Part shown: positions 53,772-64,000 of the stretch, one piece after another
How positions within the stretch are numbered: position 1 is the stretch's first letter
How the letters are laid out: every line of letters begins with the position of its first letter
Origin: Nocardioides cynanchi
GTDB taxonomy: Bacteria > Actinomycetota > Actinomycetes > Propionibacteriales > Nocardioidaceae
Direction of reading: 5' to 3'
Assembly (NCBI RefSeq): GCF_008761635.1
Contig: NZ_CP044344.1
Span: forward strand, 1,674,001 to 1,738,000
Length of the DNA stretch: 64,000 bases
Made by a program: the position numbers and the translations under genes
Notes under the pieces: generated by a model
Database searches by the model: none
The model's input: the letters and a program-made list of their open reading frames with translations, nothing else
What the model was told of the DNA's origin: nothing

Positions 53772-54923
53772 TCAGGCCTGGTCGTGGGCCGGGTCGTGGA
53801 CCGGCAGATGGGGCCGGTGGACCACCGGCAGCACGAACGTGAGCCCGATCGTCAGGACAGCCGCCGCGGCGATGCCGCTCCACATCACCGGGCCGGTGTA
53901 GAGGCTGATCACGACCGTGCTGCCGGCGACCAGCGCCGCCCACATCCACATGATGAACACGGCCCGGCGCTGGGAGTGCCCGATCTCGAGGAGCCGGTGG
54001 TGGAGATGCTGCTTGTCGGGGGCGAACGGCGAGCGGCCGGCGCGGGTACGCCGGATCACCGCCAGCACGAGGTCGGCGATCGGGACGACGAGCAGGGTGA
54101 TCGGCAGGGCCAGCGGCAGGAAGGTCGGCGCCAGGCTCGCCGGGGAGCCCATGGCGCCGTGGCTCAGGTCGGCGCCGGAGTACTGACCGGTCAGCGTGAT
54201 CGCGCTCGCCGACAGCACCAGCCCGATCAGCATCGAACCGCTGTCGCCCATGAACAGACGAGCGGGGTTGACGTTATGCGGCAGGAAGCCCGCGCAGGCC
54301 CCGCCCAGCATGGCGCTCAGGAGCGCTCCGGTGGAGGCCAGGGAGGCGTTGTTCAGGCTGGTCAGCTGGTAGCAGAACGCGAAGAAGGCCACCGCCCCGA
54401 TGCCGACCACCCCGGTGGCCAGGCCGTCCAGACCGTCGACCATGTTCACGGCGTTCACGGTGGCGACCACGATGAAGGCGGTGAGCAGCGCGCCCTGCGC
54501 GGACTGCAGGGAGAGCTGACCGCCGCCGGGCAGCGGGAAGAGGATGTACTGGATCCCGTTCAGGATCAGGAAGCCCGCGGCCAGCACCTGGCCACCGAGC
54601 TTGGTCAGCGCGTCCAGCTCGAAGAGGTCGTCGAGGGTGCCGATCGCACAGATCATCGCGCCGGCGATAAGCACGATCCGGGCGTCGTGGAAGACGAACG
54701 GCTGGCTGCGCGAGAGGAACGGCAGCTGGTGGGCCACGAGGTAGGCCGCGACCAGCCCGCCGAGCATCGCCAGCCCGCCGAGGTAGGGCACCGGCTCCGC
54801 GTGCACGTCGCGGTCGCGGACCCGGGCCACCGCGCCGGTGCGCAGGGCGATCTCGCGGGCGATGACCGTGAGCAGGTAGGTCGCCGCGGCGGCGACCAGG
54901 AAGACCAGGAGGTACTCCCGCAC
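53772..54923 (-). CDS. wecA: Undecaprenyl-phosphate N-acetylglucosamine-1-phosphate transferase (WecA/TagO type)
   Basis: A 383-residue polyprenyl-phosphate glycosyl-phosphotransferase with about 11 membrane segments. Catalytic motifs: AVARVRDRDVHAEPVPYLGGLAM, AIGTLDDLFELDALTKLGGQ (DDxxD-like), TVNAVNMVDGLDGLATG (NxxNxxDGxDGL), NPARLFMGDSGSMLIG and a final KQHLHHRLLEIGHS, the HxHH motif of the WecA subgroup that recognises GlcNAc. It makes the lipid-linked GlcNAc that starts teichoic-acid, arabinogalactan or polysaccharide synthesis. GTG 54923 shares a base with the tsaC stop. The same gene precedes the atp operon in other actinobacteria. Confidence 0.92.
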   Translation of the reverse strand: MREYLLVFLVAAAATYLLTVIAREIALRTGAVARVRDRDVHAEPVPYLGGLAMLGGLVAAYLVAHQLPFLSRSQPFVFHDARIVLIAGAMICAIGTLDDLFELDALTKLGGQVLAAGFLILNGIQYILFPLPGGGQLSLQSAQGALLTAFIVVATVNAVNMVDGLDGLATGVVGIGAVAFFAFCYQLTSLNNASLASTGALLSAMLGGACAGFLPHNVNPARLFMGDSGSMLIGLVLSASAITLTGQYSGADLSHGAMGSPASLAPTFLPLALPITLLVVPIADLVLAVIRRTRAGRSPFAPDKQHLHHRLLEIGHSQRRAVFIMWMWAALVAGSTVVISLYTGPVMWSGIAAAAVLTIGLTFVLPVVHRPHLPVHDPAHDQA

Positions 54924-55600
54924 TACTCCGCCTCGGCGGGGGTCTCGGCATCGGGGATGGCCGCCCCCAGCGGCTCGAGGACGGCGTTGATCGCCTCGAC
55001 CGACAGGGCACCCAGCCGCAGCACCCGGGGGACCGCCCCCCTGACGTCGAGGATCGTGGAGGCCTCGCCCTGGGGCGACGTGCCGCCGTCGAGGACCACG
55101 TCGACCCGGTCGCCGAGCATGGTCTCGGCAGCAGCCGCATCGGTCGCGGCGGGCTGTCCGGTCAGGTTGGCCGAGCTCACCGCCAGCGGGCCGGTCCGCT
55201 CGAGCAGGGCCAGGGCGACCTCGTGGTCGGGCATCCGGACCGCCACGGTGCCACGGGTCTCCCCGAGGTCCCACGTCAGCGACGGCTGCTGGGTGCAGAC
55301 CAGGGTGAGCGGGCCGGGCCAGAACTCCTCGGTCAGCGCCTCGACGTACGCCGGCACCCCGGAGGCCAGCGCCTCCAGCGTGGTCACCGCGCTGACCAGC
55401 ACCGGCGGAGGCATCTCCCGGCCGCGACCCTTCGCGTCGAGCAGCGACTGGACGGCGGCATGGTCGAAGGCGTCCGCCCCGACGCCGTACACCGTGTCGG
55501 TCGGGAGGATCACCAGGCCGCCCTGCTGCACCGCGCGCGCTGCCGCCTCGATCGCGGTCTCGCGCTCGTCGTCGGTGGCGGTCGGGTAGGTCGTGCTCAC
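54923..55600 (-). CDS. tsaC: L-threonylcarbamoyladenylate synthase (Sua5/YrdC family)
   Basis: A 225-residue enzyme that joins threonine, bicarbonate and ATP to give threonylcarbamoyl-AMP for the t6A modification of tRNAs reading ANN codons. The YrdC domain shows AARAVQQGGLVILPTDTVYGVGADAFD, the KGRGREMPPPVLV substrate site, WPGPLTLV and AVSSANLTGQPAAT. The C-terminal half-domain of full Sua5 is absent, as in actinobacterial proteins. It is followed immediately by wecA and preceded by prmC (49-base gap). Confidence 0.94.
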   Translation of the reverse strand: MSTTYPTATDDERETAIEAAARAVQQGGLVILPTDTVYGVGADAFDHAAVQSLLDAKGRGREMPPPVLVSAVTTLEALASGVPAYVEALTEEFWPGPLTLVCTQQPSLTWDLGETRGTVAVRMPDHEVALALLERTGPLAVSSANLTGQPAATDAAAAETMLGDRVDVVLDGGTSPQGEASTILDVRGAVPRVLRLGALSVEAINAVLEPLGAAIPDAETPAEAE

Positions 55601-55649
55601 GGGCGTGCCTCTCGGATCTGCTCGCAGTTGGGACGCAATCTAACCGGGT

Positions 55650-56531
55650 TCAGGAACCGGGTGGGCCACACGGTACGGCGCGCGCGGTGACGAACCGGGC
55701 CCGTCCGGCGAGGTCTCGATGGTCGCGCACCTGCTCCCAGCGTCCGCTACCGGTGAGGACGGCGGGCGCGGTCTCGCCCTGGACGTCGGCGTGCTCGATG
55801 CCCACCACTCCCCCGGCCCGCAGGAGCAGTGCGGCTCGCCGCTCGACCACCCGGATCACGTCGAGACCGTCGCCGGTCGCGTAGAGCGCGAGGTCGGGGT
55901 CGTGGTCGCGGACCTCGGCGGCGACCGACTCCCACGCCTCGTGCGGGATGTACGGCGGGTTGCTGACCACGACGTCGACGCTGCCGGCCAGGTCGTCGAA
56001 GGCCTCGCCGAGATCACCCTGGCGCAGGTCGACCCCGGTGCCGGCCAGGTTGCGCGCAGCCCACGCGTGGGCCGCGGGGTCCAGCTCCACGGCGTGCACG
56101 CGGGCGTGCGGGACCTCGTCGGCGACCGCCCGCGCGATCGCACCGGAGCCGGTCCCGAGGTCGACCACGACCGGCGCGTCGAGCGCGGACGCCTGCTCGA
56201 TCGCCCAACCGGCCAGCAGCTCGGTCTCGGGACGTGGCACGAACACACCGGGCCCGACGGCCAGCTCCACGTGGCGGAACCAGGCGGTGCCAGTCAGGTG
56301 CTGGAGGGGCTCGCGTCGGGCGCGGCGCGCCACCAGCGCGTCGTACTCCCGGGCGAGCGGCGGCGGTACGTCGTCGACGAGCGGGAGCCGGGACAGCTCG
56401 ACGCCGAGCACGTGGGCGAGCAGCAGGCGGGCGTCGGGGCCGGGCGACTCGATCCCAGCGGCGGCGAGCCGCGCCGTGGCGTCGTCGACGAGGCGGCGCC
56501 GGGCCGGCCGGTCGGCTGGGCTCTCGGACAT
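55650..56531 (-). CDS. prmC: Release factor N5-glutamine methyltransferase
   Basis: A 293-residue S-adenosylmethionine enzyme that methylates the Gln of the GGQ motif of release factors. It has an N-terminal helical domain (about 1-90), the SAM motif VVDLGTGSGAIARAVADE, the catalytic VSNPPYIPHEAWESV (NPPY) and the FVPRPETELLAGW motif before the SAM domain. It stands one base downstream of its substrate gene prfA. The C-terminal VRDHRDLAGRARFVTAR is typical. Confidence 0.95.
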   Translation of the reverse strand: MSESPADRPARRRLVDDATARLAAAGIESPGPDARLLLAHVLGVELSRLPLVDDVPPPLAREYDALVARRARREPLQHLTGTAWFRHVELAVGPGVFVPRPETELLAGWAIEQASALDAPVVVDLGTGSGAIARAVADEVPHARVHAVELDPAAHAWAARNLAGTGVDLRQGDLGEAFDDLAGSVDVVVSNPPYIPHEAWESVAAEVRDHDPDLALYATGDGLDVIRVVERRAALLLRAGGVVGIEHADVQGETAPAVLTGSGRWEQVRDHRDLAGRARFVTARAVPCGPPGS

Positions 56532-56532
56532 C

Positions 56533-57606
56533 TCAGGCGTCGACCGCGTCGAGCCGCGCGTTGAGGTCGGCGTCGATGCACGAGTCGATCACCGGCTGCA
56601 GGTCACCGTTGAGCACCTGGTCGAGGTTGTAGGACTTGTAGCCGGTGCGGTGGTCGGAGATCCGGTTCTCCGGGTAGTTGTAGGTGCGGATCCGCTCCGA
56701 GCGGTCGACGGTCCGGACCTGGCTGCGGCGAGCCTCGCTGGCCTCGGCATCGGCCTCGTCCTGGGCGGCGACGAGCAGCCGGGCCCGCAGGATCCTCAGC
56801 GCCTGCTCCTTGTTCTGGAGCTGGCTCTTCTCGTTCTGGCAGCTGACCACGATGCCGGTCGGGACATGGGTGATCCGGACCGCCGAGTCGGTGGTGTTGA
56901 CGCTCTGGCCGCCCGGGCCGCTGCTGCGGAAGACGTCGATGCGCAGGTCGTGCTCGTCGATCTGCACGTCGACCGCCTCGGCCTCGGGCAGCACGAGCAC
57001 GCCGGCGGCACTGGTGTGGACCCGGCCCTGCGACTCGGTCACCGGCACCCGTTGCACGCGGTGGACGCCGCCCTCGAACTTCAACACGCCGTACGGCGCC
57101 TGGCCCGGCTCCGTCACCCCCCGGGCCTTCACGGCCAGGGTGACCGACTTGTAGCCGCCGAGGTCGGACTCCGCGGCATCGAGGATCTCGGTGGTCCAGC
57201 CCCGGGTCTCGGCGTACCGGGTGTACATGCGGAGCAGGTCGCCGGCGAACAGTGCCGACTCCTCGCCACCCTCGCCGGACTTGATCTCGAGCAGGGCGTC
57301 CTTGTCGTCGACCGGGTCGCGTGGGACCAGCAGCCGCCGGAGCCGCTCCTCGGCGACCTCGCGCTGGGTCGCGAGCGCATCGACCTCGGAGGCGAATCCG
57401 GGGTCCTCGGCGGCCAGCTCGCGGGCCGCCGTGAGGTCGTCGGCGGTGCCCTGCCACTCGCGCCAGGTGGAGATGATCGCGGTCAGCTCGGCGTACCGCT
57501 GGTTGAGCTTCTTGGCCAGCCGGGCGTCGGCATGGGTCTCGGGCAGGGCGAGGCGCGTCTCGAGCTCGGCGTGCTCGGCGAGCAGCCCCTCGACGACCTC
57601 GAACAT
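56533..57606 (-). CDS. prfA: Peptide chain release factor 1
   Basis: A 357-residue RF1 that ends translation at UAA and UAG. The GGQ loop ([20 protein letters not shown]) holds the Gln methylated by PrmC. The codon-recognition tripeptide is in [19 protein letters not shown], matching the PxT of RF1 rather than SPF of RF2. The C-terminal [21 protein letters not shown] is conserved. GAAGGAG lies upstream of ATG 57606. It follows rpmE with a strong hairpin between, so its own promoter or read-through is needed. Confidence 0.96.
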   Translation of the reverse strand: MFEVVEGLLAEHAELETRLALPETHADARLAKKLNQRYAELTAIISTWREWQGTADDLTAARELAAEDPGFASEVDALATQREVAEERLRRLLVPRDPVDDKDALLEIKSGEGGEESALFAGDLLRMYTRYAETRGWTTEILDAAESDLGGYKSVTLAVKARGVTEPGQAPYGVLKFEGGVHRVQRVPVTESQGRVHTSAAGVLVLPEAEAVDVQIDEHDLRIDVFRSSGPGGQSVNTTDSAVRITHVPTGIVVSCQNEKSQLQNKEQALRILRARLLVAAQDEADAEASEARRSQVRTVDRSERIRTYNYPENRISDHRTGYKSYNLDQVLNGDLQPVIDSCIDADLNARLDAVDA

Positions 57607-57638
57607 CCCTACTCCTTCATCCTGCGGCCGGACGTGCG

Positions 57639-57674
57639 ACGACGCCGGCCTCCATGGAGGGAGGCCGGCGTCGT
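57639..57674 (-). terminator. Strong hairpin between rpmE and prfA
   Basis: Fifteen-base perfect arms (57639-57653, ACGACGCCGGCCTCC; 57660-57674) around a six-base loop, 6 bases beyond the rpmE stop. Probably ends or attenuates the rpmE transcript before prfA. Confidence 0.75.
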
Positions 57675-57680
57675 ACGGAG

Positions 57681-57929
57681 CTACTTGGAGGAGTCGGCGG
57701 TCTCGGCCGCTTCGTCCTTCTTGGCCATCTTGGCGTAGCGGGCCTCGAAGCGGGCGACGCGGCCGCCGGTGTCGAGGATCTTCTGCTTGCCGGTGTAGAA
57801 CGGGTGGCACTGCGAGCAGACGTCGGCGTGGATCGAGCCGCTCGTGGCCGTGCTACGGGTCGTGAAGGTGCTCCCGCAGGTGCAGGTCACCTCGGTCACG
57901 ATGTAGTCGGGGTGGATGTCATTCTTCAT
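57681..57929 (-). CDS. rpmE: 50S ribosomal protein L31, zinc-binding type
   Basis: An 82-residue L31 of the primary C+ form: [27 protein letters not shown] holds CxC (Cys16, Cys18) and [23 protein letters not shown] holds CxxC, the four zinc ligands. The C-terminal [16 protein letters not shown] tail is a lineage-specific extension. AAAGGAAA precedes ATG 57929. A zinc-free paralogue, when present, is elsewhere. It follows rho by about 130 bases. Confidence 0.96.
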   Translation of the reverse strand: MKNDIHPDYIVTEVTCTCGSTFTTRSTATSGSIHADVCSQCHPFYTGKQKILDTGGRVARFEARYAKMAKKDEAAETADSSK

Positions 57930-58060
57930 GGTTTCCTTTCGGGCCGCCGGGTCGCACCCGCGTCGTGCGGGGACGTGAACCGGAGCCAAGGGGCGATTCT
58001 GCCACCTGCTCCAACACCGGGACCAATCTGCGGATTCCCGAGGTCAGGCCGTACGACGGC

Positions 58061-59992
<1,932 letters not shown>

Positions 59993-60295
59993 GTGAGGTC
60001 CTTCCCACGTATCAGTGCCGCCCGGCGCAGATGCCGGCGGCGACTTGGACACTGCTTCCCCGGCCAGGTAGCGGTGCTGGATGCACGCGTCTGCACGATG
60101 GAGAGGAAGGGGTGCGTCGGGCGGGCAGCTCCGGGACGAGGCTGCGTCGCGATCCTGACGCGCTACCCACGATACCACCGGGCCGCTGCGTCGGTGCCAT
60201 CCCCGGGACACCCCGTCGACGCTGTCGAAATCCGCGCGGCTCGCCCGTCATCGCGACGAGGTCACCACCCAGGTGCCCCGGAAGCGGAGGTCATC
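59993..60295. other. Intergenic region: rho leader and upstream of a VOC gene
   Basis: 303 bases without a supported gene. On the minus strand it would hold the rho promoter and a leader of about 170 bases; a TATCGT hexamer (complement of 60169-60174) is a weak -10 candidate with no clear -35. On the plus strand its end contains the GCGGAGG site (60284-60290) of the VOC gene. Rho genes often control themselves in their leader, but I see no specific structure that proves it here. Confidence 0.5.
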
Positions 60296-60646
60296 ATGAG
60301 CCACCCGATCGTGCACGCCGAGATCCGTTCCAGCGACCCCGACGCCACCCGCGCCTTCTTCGGCGACCTGTTCGGCTGGACCTACCCCCAGGAGGGCGCG
60401 TTCCCCGGCTACACCTTCGTCGAGACCGGTGTGCCCGGCGCCCTCTACACCGCGATCAGCCCGCTCCAGGGCGACGGTGACCTCGTGACCTTCTTCGTGG
60501 GGGTCGACGACATCGCCGACGCGATCGCCCGGACGACCACGCTGGGGGGTCGGGTCGTGCAGGAGCCGGTCACCGTGCCCGGCGTGTCCTTCGCGCTGAT
60601 CGCCGACCCGCAGGGCCACATCGTGGGTCTCGCCCAGCAGCTGTGA
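60296..60646 (+). CDS. VOC-superfamily (glyoxalase-like) protein
   Basis: A 116-residue single VOC module pair: HAEIRSSDPDATRAFFGDLFGWTYPQE at the start, PLQGDGDLVTFFVGVDDIADAIARTTTLGGRVVQEPVTVPG, and the end GVSFALIADPQGHIVGLAQQL. The pattern (SxDPDATRAFFGDLFGW) is that of the small antibiotic-resistance/extradiol-like VOC group found widely in actinobacteria. The metal ligand positions are partly replaced (His in GHIVGL rather than Glu), so it may bind a ligand without catalysis. GCGGAGG lies 5 bases before ATG 60296. Confidence 0.88.
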   Translation: MSHPIVHAEIRSSDPDATRAFFGDLFGWTYPQEGAFPGYTFVETGVPGALYTAISPLQGDGDLVTFFVGVDDIADAIARTTTLGGRVVQEPVTVPGVSFALIADPQGHIVGLAQQL

Positions 60647-60804
60647 GCCGGTCGGCGGCCGATCACCTGCCCGATTGGTGTTATTGCGGTGACGAGCGGC
60701 CTGGAGTACACCTTTCGGGGTAGGACGATCTCGGGGTCCGGCACGCGGTGACTCGGACCCGCGGTCCGACGTCATCGACGTGTGGCCGAACCGAAGGATG
60801 CCTC

Positions 60805-61776
60805 TTGAAGAACAGACTGCTGAATCGACCGGTCGGCGCAGCGCTCGCGCTGGCCCTCCTGCTCGTACCCACCGCGATCGGAGCGACGGCCGCGACGGCT
60901 CATGCCGGGGGGGTGGTACCGAACTTCACCGTGCTGGTCGGCTCGGAGACCTCCAACATGGCCGTCCAGGGCCAGCGCTTCCTGCCCGGTGACATCACCA
61001 TCAACGCCGGTGACACGGTCACCTGGCAGGCGAACTCGACCGAGATCCACACGGTCACCTTCGTCGACGGCGGAACGCCCCAGGACACCCCTCCGGCGTT
61101 CAACCCGGGCGACGCGAGCCAAGGCCTGCCCGCGGGTGGCAGCGCGATGGCGAGCCACACCTACTTCAACTCCGGGCTGCTGACCACGGGTGCCACCACC
61201 GGTCCGCTGCCGTGGCCCGCCCAGCACAGCTACACCCTCAGCTTCCCCGACGCCGGCACGTTCACCTACTACTGCCTGGTCCACGGGAAGATGATGCGCG
61301 GTGTCGTCCACGTGGTCGGGGCCACCGATGCGCTGCCGTACACCCAGGCCGACATCGACGCGGACGCCGCCTTCCAGGCCGCCGCCATCAACGCCGACGG
61401 TCGTGCCTCCATGGCTGCCGCCACGGCCGCCAGCACCAACCACAAGGTGTTCACCGGCACCGACGACGGCATCGCGATGACGATGCGGTTCTCGAAGCAC
61501 AAGGTGGTCATCCACAAGGGCGACAGCGTGAAGTTCCTGAACAAGATGTCGATGGGTGCTCCGCACACGGTCACCTTCGGCGCCGTGCCGGTCGGGCTGG
61601 CCCTGTTCAACCCGGCCGGGAACCCGGCCAACTTCAGGGGTGGCAACCTCCACTCCGGCATCATCGGTCCGGGCGGGAAGTTCAAGGTGACCTTCAACAA
61701 GGTGGGCCGCTTCCACTACGTCTGTGCCCTGCACCAGGACATGGGCATGAAGGGGCTCGTGGTCGTCAAGCCGTAG
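60805..61776 (+). CDS. Secreted protein with two cupredoxin (blue copper) domains
   Basis: A 323-residue exported protein. A Sec signal (KNRLLNRPVGAALALALLLVPTAIGATAATAHA) precedes two plastocyanin-like domains. Domain 1 (about 40-180) has first His in STEIHTVTFVD and the C-x2-H-x3-M cluster in YYCLVHGKMMRG. Domain 2 (about 215-323) has APHTVTFG and YVCALHQDMGMKG. Both type 1 copper sites (His, Cys, His, Met) look complete, so the protein could carry two electrons. TTG 60805 is the start, decided by GAAGGA at 60793-60798 and the signal peptide; the GTG at 60748 would put extra residues before the signal. It might serve an extracellular redox chain or copper handling. Confidence 0.85.
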   Translation: MKNRLLNRPVGAALALALLLVPTAIGATAATAHAGGVVPNFTVLVGSETSNMAVQGQRFLPGDITINAGDTVTWQANSTEIHTVTFVDGGTPQDTPPAFNPGDASQGLPAGGSAMASHTYFNSGLLTTGATTGPLPWPAQHSYTLSFPDAGTFTYYCLVHGKMMRGVVHVVGATDALPYTQADIDADAAFQAAAINADGRASMAAATAASTNHKVFTGTDDGIAMTMRFSKHKVVIHKGDSVKFLNKMSMGAPHTVTFGAVPVGLALFNPAGNPANFRGGNLHSGIIGPGGKFKVTFNKVGRFHYVCALHQDMGMKGLVVVKP

Positions 61777-61792
61777 CCTGCAGCACCATCGA

Positions 61793-61837
61793 CCACGTCC
61801 GTCCGCCTCTGTCGGGAGGCTGAGGCGGCGGACGTGG
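61793..61837 (+). terminator. Terminator hairpin after the cupredoxin gene
   Basis: CCACGTCCGTCCGCCTC (61793-61809) pairs with GAGGCGGCGGACGTGG (61822-61837) with one bulged base and a 12-base loop, 16 bases beyond the stop. Confidence 0.7.
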
Positions 61838-61849
61838 CACGATCGGTCG

Positions 61850-62272
61850 ATGGACGAGGACAGCTCCTTCCCGTGGCTCCTGCACACGGCCATCGACACG
61901 ACGGACGCCCGAGGGCTCGCGGAGTTCTACCGCGAGCTCCTCGGGCTCCGCTATCGCACGGGTGACGAGCCTCCCGCCGACGGTGAGGTCGACGACGCCG
62001 ACTGGCTGGTCCTGGTCGACGGTGACGGCAACCGCAAGCTCGCCTTCCAGCAGGTGCCGGTCCTGACGCCGACGACGTGGCCGGCGCACGACGTACCGAT
62101 GCAGATGCATCTCGATCTCAGCGTCGCCGACGTCGCCGACCTCGAGCGCCACCGGACCCGTGCCGAGTCGCTCGGCGCCCGGCTGGTGCTGGACCGCAGC
62201 GACGACGACGGCGAGCCGCTCTACGTCCTGGCCGACCCTTCGGGCCACCCGTTCTGCCTGCTGGTCCGCTGA
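61850..62272 (+). CDS. VOC-superfamily (glyoxalase-like) protein
   Basis: A 140-residue VOC protein: WLLHTAIDTTDARGLAEFYRELLGLRYRTGDE at the N terminus, MQMHLDLSVADVADLERHRTRAESLGARLV in the middle and YVLADPSGHPFCLLVR at the end. The internal HLD and terminal FCLLVR match the actinobacterial glyoxalase-like group; the middle His is a plausible metal ligand. No Shine-Dalgarno sequence precedes ATG 61850, and the terminator hairpin of the previous gene ends 12 bases upstream, so it needs its own promoter, probably for a leaderless message. It converges with thrB 2 bases apart. Confidence 0.85.
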   Translation: MDEDSSFPWLLHTAIDTTDARGLAEFYRELLGLRYRTGDEPPADGEVDDADWLVLVDGDGNRKLAFQQVPVLTPTTWPAHDVPMQMHLDLSVADVADLERHRTRAESLGARLVLDRSDDDGEPLYVLADPSGHPFCLLVR

Positions 62273-62274
62273 GG

Positions 62275-63174
62275 TCAGGCCGGCCGGGCGCCGACGCCGG
62301 CGGCCGCGATGTCGAGCACCCGGACGTCCCAGCCCGGGGGCGCGAAGCCGAGCACGTCTCCGGTCTCGGCGGCGGTCAGCACCAGCACCGTCGGCCCCGC
62401 GCCCGACACCACCGCTGCGTGTCCGGCGGCGCGCAACCGGTCCACGAGGTCCAGCGAGTCCGGCATCGCCGGGCGGCGGTAGGACTGGTGGAGCAGGTCC
62501 TCGGTGGCGCTCAGCAGCAGTGCGGGCTGGCCGGCAAGCGCAGTCATCAGGAGTGCGGCGCGGCCGGCGTTGGCCGCCGCCTCTCCATGGGGTACGACGT
62601 CCGGGAGCAGCCCGCGGGCCACGGCGGTCGACAGCGGCGTCGGCGGGACCAGGACGACGGCCCGGACCGTCGGGGAGACCGGGGCCCGGGCTGCGAAGAA
62701 GCCGTCGTCGGCCCGGCCCGACACGGTGAGCCCCCCGAAGCAGGCCGCTGCGACATTGTCCGGATGCCCCTCGATGCCGGCTGCCAGCCGGAACGCCTCG
62801 AGGTCGGACATCGCCTCGGAGCCGCCGTCCACCAGGGCCCGGGCCAGGTGGACGCCTCCGACGATCGCGGCCGACGACGACCCGAGGCCACGGGCGTGCG
62901 GGATCCTGTTGGTGCAGGCCAGCTCGAGACCCGGAGCCGCTGCGCCGAGCGCCGCGAAGGTGGCCCGCATCGCCCGGACCACCAGATGGGACTCGTCGCG
63001 GGGCACCGCGTCGGCGCCCTCTCCATCCACCGTCACGGTCAGACCGCTCGGAACGACCGAGCCGCGCAGGGTGTCGCGCAGGTCGAGGGCCAGGCCGAGG
63101 GAGTCGAATCCGGGCCCGAGGTTGGCGCTGCTCGCCGGCACCGTGACGACGACCGGGCCGGGCGCGTGGCTCAT
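62275..63174 (-). CDS. thrB: Homoserine kinase
   Basis: A 299-residue GHMP kinase. It makes O-phosphohomoserine for threonine synthase. It has the N-terminal [23 protein letters not shown], the phosphate-binding loop [18 protein letters not shown] (P-x3-GLGSSxA) and the C-terminal [12 protein letters not shown] motif. ATG 63174 overlaps the thrC stop (ATGA), so the two successive enzymes are co-translated. In related genomes hom lies before thrC and rho after thrB; here three plus-strand genes are inserted between thrB and rho. Confidence 0.95.
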   Translation of the reverse strand: MSHAPGPVVVTVPASSANLGPGFDSLGLALDLRDTLRGSVVPSGLTVTVDGEGADAVPRDESHLVVRAMRATFAALGAAAPGLELACTNRIPHARGLGSSSAAIVGGVHLARALVDGGSEAMSDLEAFRLAAGIEGHPDNVAAACFGGLTVSGRADDGFFAARAPVSPTVRAVVLVPPTPLSTAVARGLLPDVVPHGEAAANAGRAALLMTALAGQPALLLSATEDLLHQSYRRPAMPDSLDLVDRLRAAGHAAVVSGAGPTVLVLTAAETGDVLGFAPPGWDVRVLDIAAAGVGARPA

Positions 63175-64000
63175 CGCAGCCCGGCCGCCGCGGCCGCCTG
63201 GTCCACGTCGGCGTCGATCACCGCGTCCACGAGGTCTCCGGCGGACTCCAGCGCCGTGGCGGTGTCCTTGAGCCCGTGCCCGGTCACGGTGATCGCGACG
63301 GTCAGGCCGGCGTAGGACTCCCCCGCCGCCAGGTCGGCGAGCAGGCCGGCCACCCCGGCGGCCGAGGCGGGCTCCACGAAGACGCCCTCGCGGCGCGCGA
63401 GCTCCGACTGCGCGGACAGGATCTGGGCGTCGCTGAGGGCGCGGAAGCGTCCGTCCGACTCGCGGGCGGCGGCCTCGGCCTGCTTCCACGACGCCGGGTT
63501 GCCGACCCGGATCGCGGTCGCCTTGGTCTCGGGGTCGGGGAACGGCTCGCCGGTGACCAACGGGGCAGCGCCCTCGGCCTGGAAGCCGCGCATCCGCGGC
63601 TTGCGGGTCGAGCGGCCCAGGGCGGCGTACTGCTCGTAGCCCAGCCAGTACGCCGTGATGTTGCCGGCGTTGCCGACCGGCAGCAGGTGCACGTCCGGCG
63701 CGTCGCCGAGGAAGTCGACGATCTCGAAGGCCGCGGTCTTCTGGCCCTGGATCCGGACCGGGTTGACCGAGTTGACCAGGCAGACGGGGTAGTTCCACGA
63801 CAGCTGGCGGGCCAGCTCGAGGCAGTGGTCGAAGTTGCCACGCACCATCACGATCAGGGCGCCGTGCACGATCGCCTGGGCCATCTTCCCGGCCGCGATC
63901 TTGCCCTCGGGCATCAGCACGATCGGGGTCAGTCCGGCTCGCGCCGCGTAGGCCGACATCGACGCCGAGGTGTTGCCGGTCGAGGCGCAGACCACGGCCC
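63171..64000 (-). CDS. thrC: Threonine synthase (C-terminal 276 codons; start beyond the window)
   Basis: A pyridoxal-phosphate enzyme that converts O-phosphohomoserine to threonine. The visible part begins [22 protein letters not shown], the phosphate-binding SxGNT segment, and includes the PLP phosphate loop [17 protein letters not shown] and [16 protein letters not shown]. The Lys that binds PLP is upstream of base 64000, so it is not in view. The C-terminal part is short, as in the single-chain actinobacterial form (about 350 residues in total). It overlaps thrB by four bases. Confidence 0.94.
   Translation of the reverse strand, partial: AVVCASTGNTSASMSAYAARAGLTPIVLMPEGKIAAGKMAQAIVHGALIVMVRGNFDHCLELARQLSWNYPVCLVNSVNPVRIQGQKTAAFEIVDFLGDAPDVHLLPVGNAGNITAYWLGYEQYAALGRSTRKPRMRGFQAEGAAPLVTGEPFPDPETKATAIRVGNPASWKQAEAAARESDGRFRALSDAQILSAQSELARREGVFVEPASAAGVAGLLADLAAGESYAGLTVAITVTGHGLKDTATALESAGDLVDAVIDADVDQAAAAAGLR

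Noticed and set aside
60748-60804. Start of the cupredoxin gene at GTG 60748
   Set aside because: It would place 19 polar residues before the signal peptide; TTG 60805 has GAAGGA at the right distance.

Overview
The window is about 64 kb of very GC-rich DNA with nearly every base coding. It has many ATGA/GTGA start-stop overlaps, GTG starts and leaderless genes. These traits, together with NucS, PduO-type CobO, DUF2550 beside atpC, SARP and WYL regulators and the order thr genes - rho - rpmE - prfA - prmC - tsaC - wecA - atp operon, indicate an actinobacterium, most likely of the Nocardioidaceae (Nocardioides-like). I see no rRNA, tRNA, insertion sequence, prophage or CRISPR array.

Region 1 (1-11982) looks like a dedicated catabolic island. 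On the minus strand is a peptide-type ABC transporter: a Tat/lipoprotein binding protein, a DppB-like permease and the first residues of a DppC-like permease. On the plus strand are a serine beta-lactamase-fold hydrolase, an IclR regulator and one tight operon: BKACE cleavage enzyme, L-carnitine dehydrogenase, two hot-dog thioesterases, acyl-CoA dehydrogenase, ADP-forming acyl-CoA ligase and a CaiD-like crotonobetainyl-CoA hydratase. Read together these can convert gamma-butyrobetaine or crotonobetaine through carnitine to glycine betaine and acetoacetate. Related palindromes sit before both transcription units.

Region 2 (11985-32501) is accessory and housekeeping material in short units: EamA transporter and CGNR regulator, esterases, a GH114 glycosidase with a 48-residue membrane protein, a WYL - DinB - DinB - VOC unit, a TMEM175 channel, a double-headed 3-hydroxyacyl-CoA dehydrogenase, an orphan ABC binding protein, D-amino-acid oxidase, NucS mismatch endonuclease, a TetR/MFS efflux pair, a GH63-type glycosidase, a histidine phosphatase, DUF952 and DUF427 proteins, PPK2 and a 54-residue membrane protein.

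Region 3 (32539-45690) holds ethylmalonyl-CoA mutase, a STAS protein behind a stress-sigma-type promoter, CobO (which makes the cofactor the mutase needs), an S10 peptidase, RNase HI, an amine-oxidase-like flavoprotein, a 1114-residue SARP/AfsR-type regulator with three 11-bp-phased repeats facing an FAD-linked oxidase, an MFS carrier and DUF2550.

Region 4 (45730-64000) is the conserved core: the complete F1Fo ATP synthase operon (atpZ, atpI-like, B E F H A G D C), wecA, tsaC, prmC, prfA, rpmE, rho with a long low-complexity insertion, then thrB and thrC (cut by the window end). Two VOC proteins and a two-domain cupredoxin are inserted between rho and thrB on the opposite strand.
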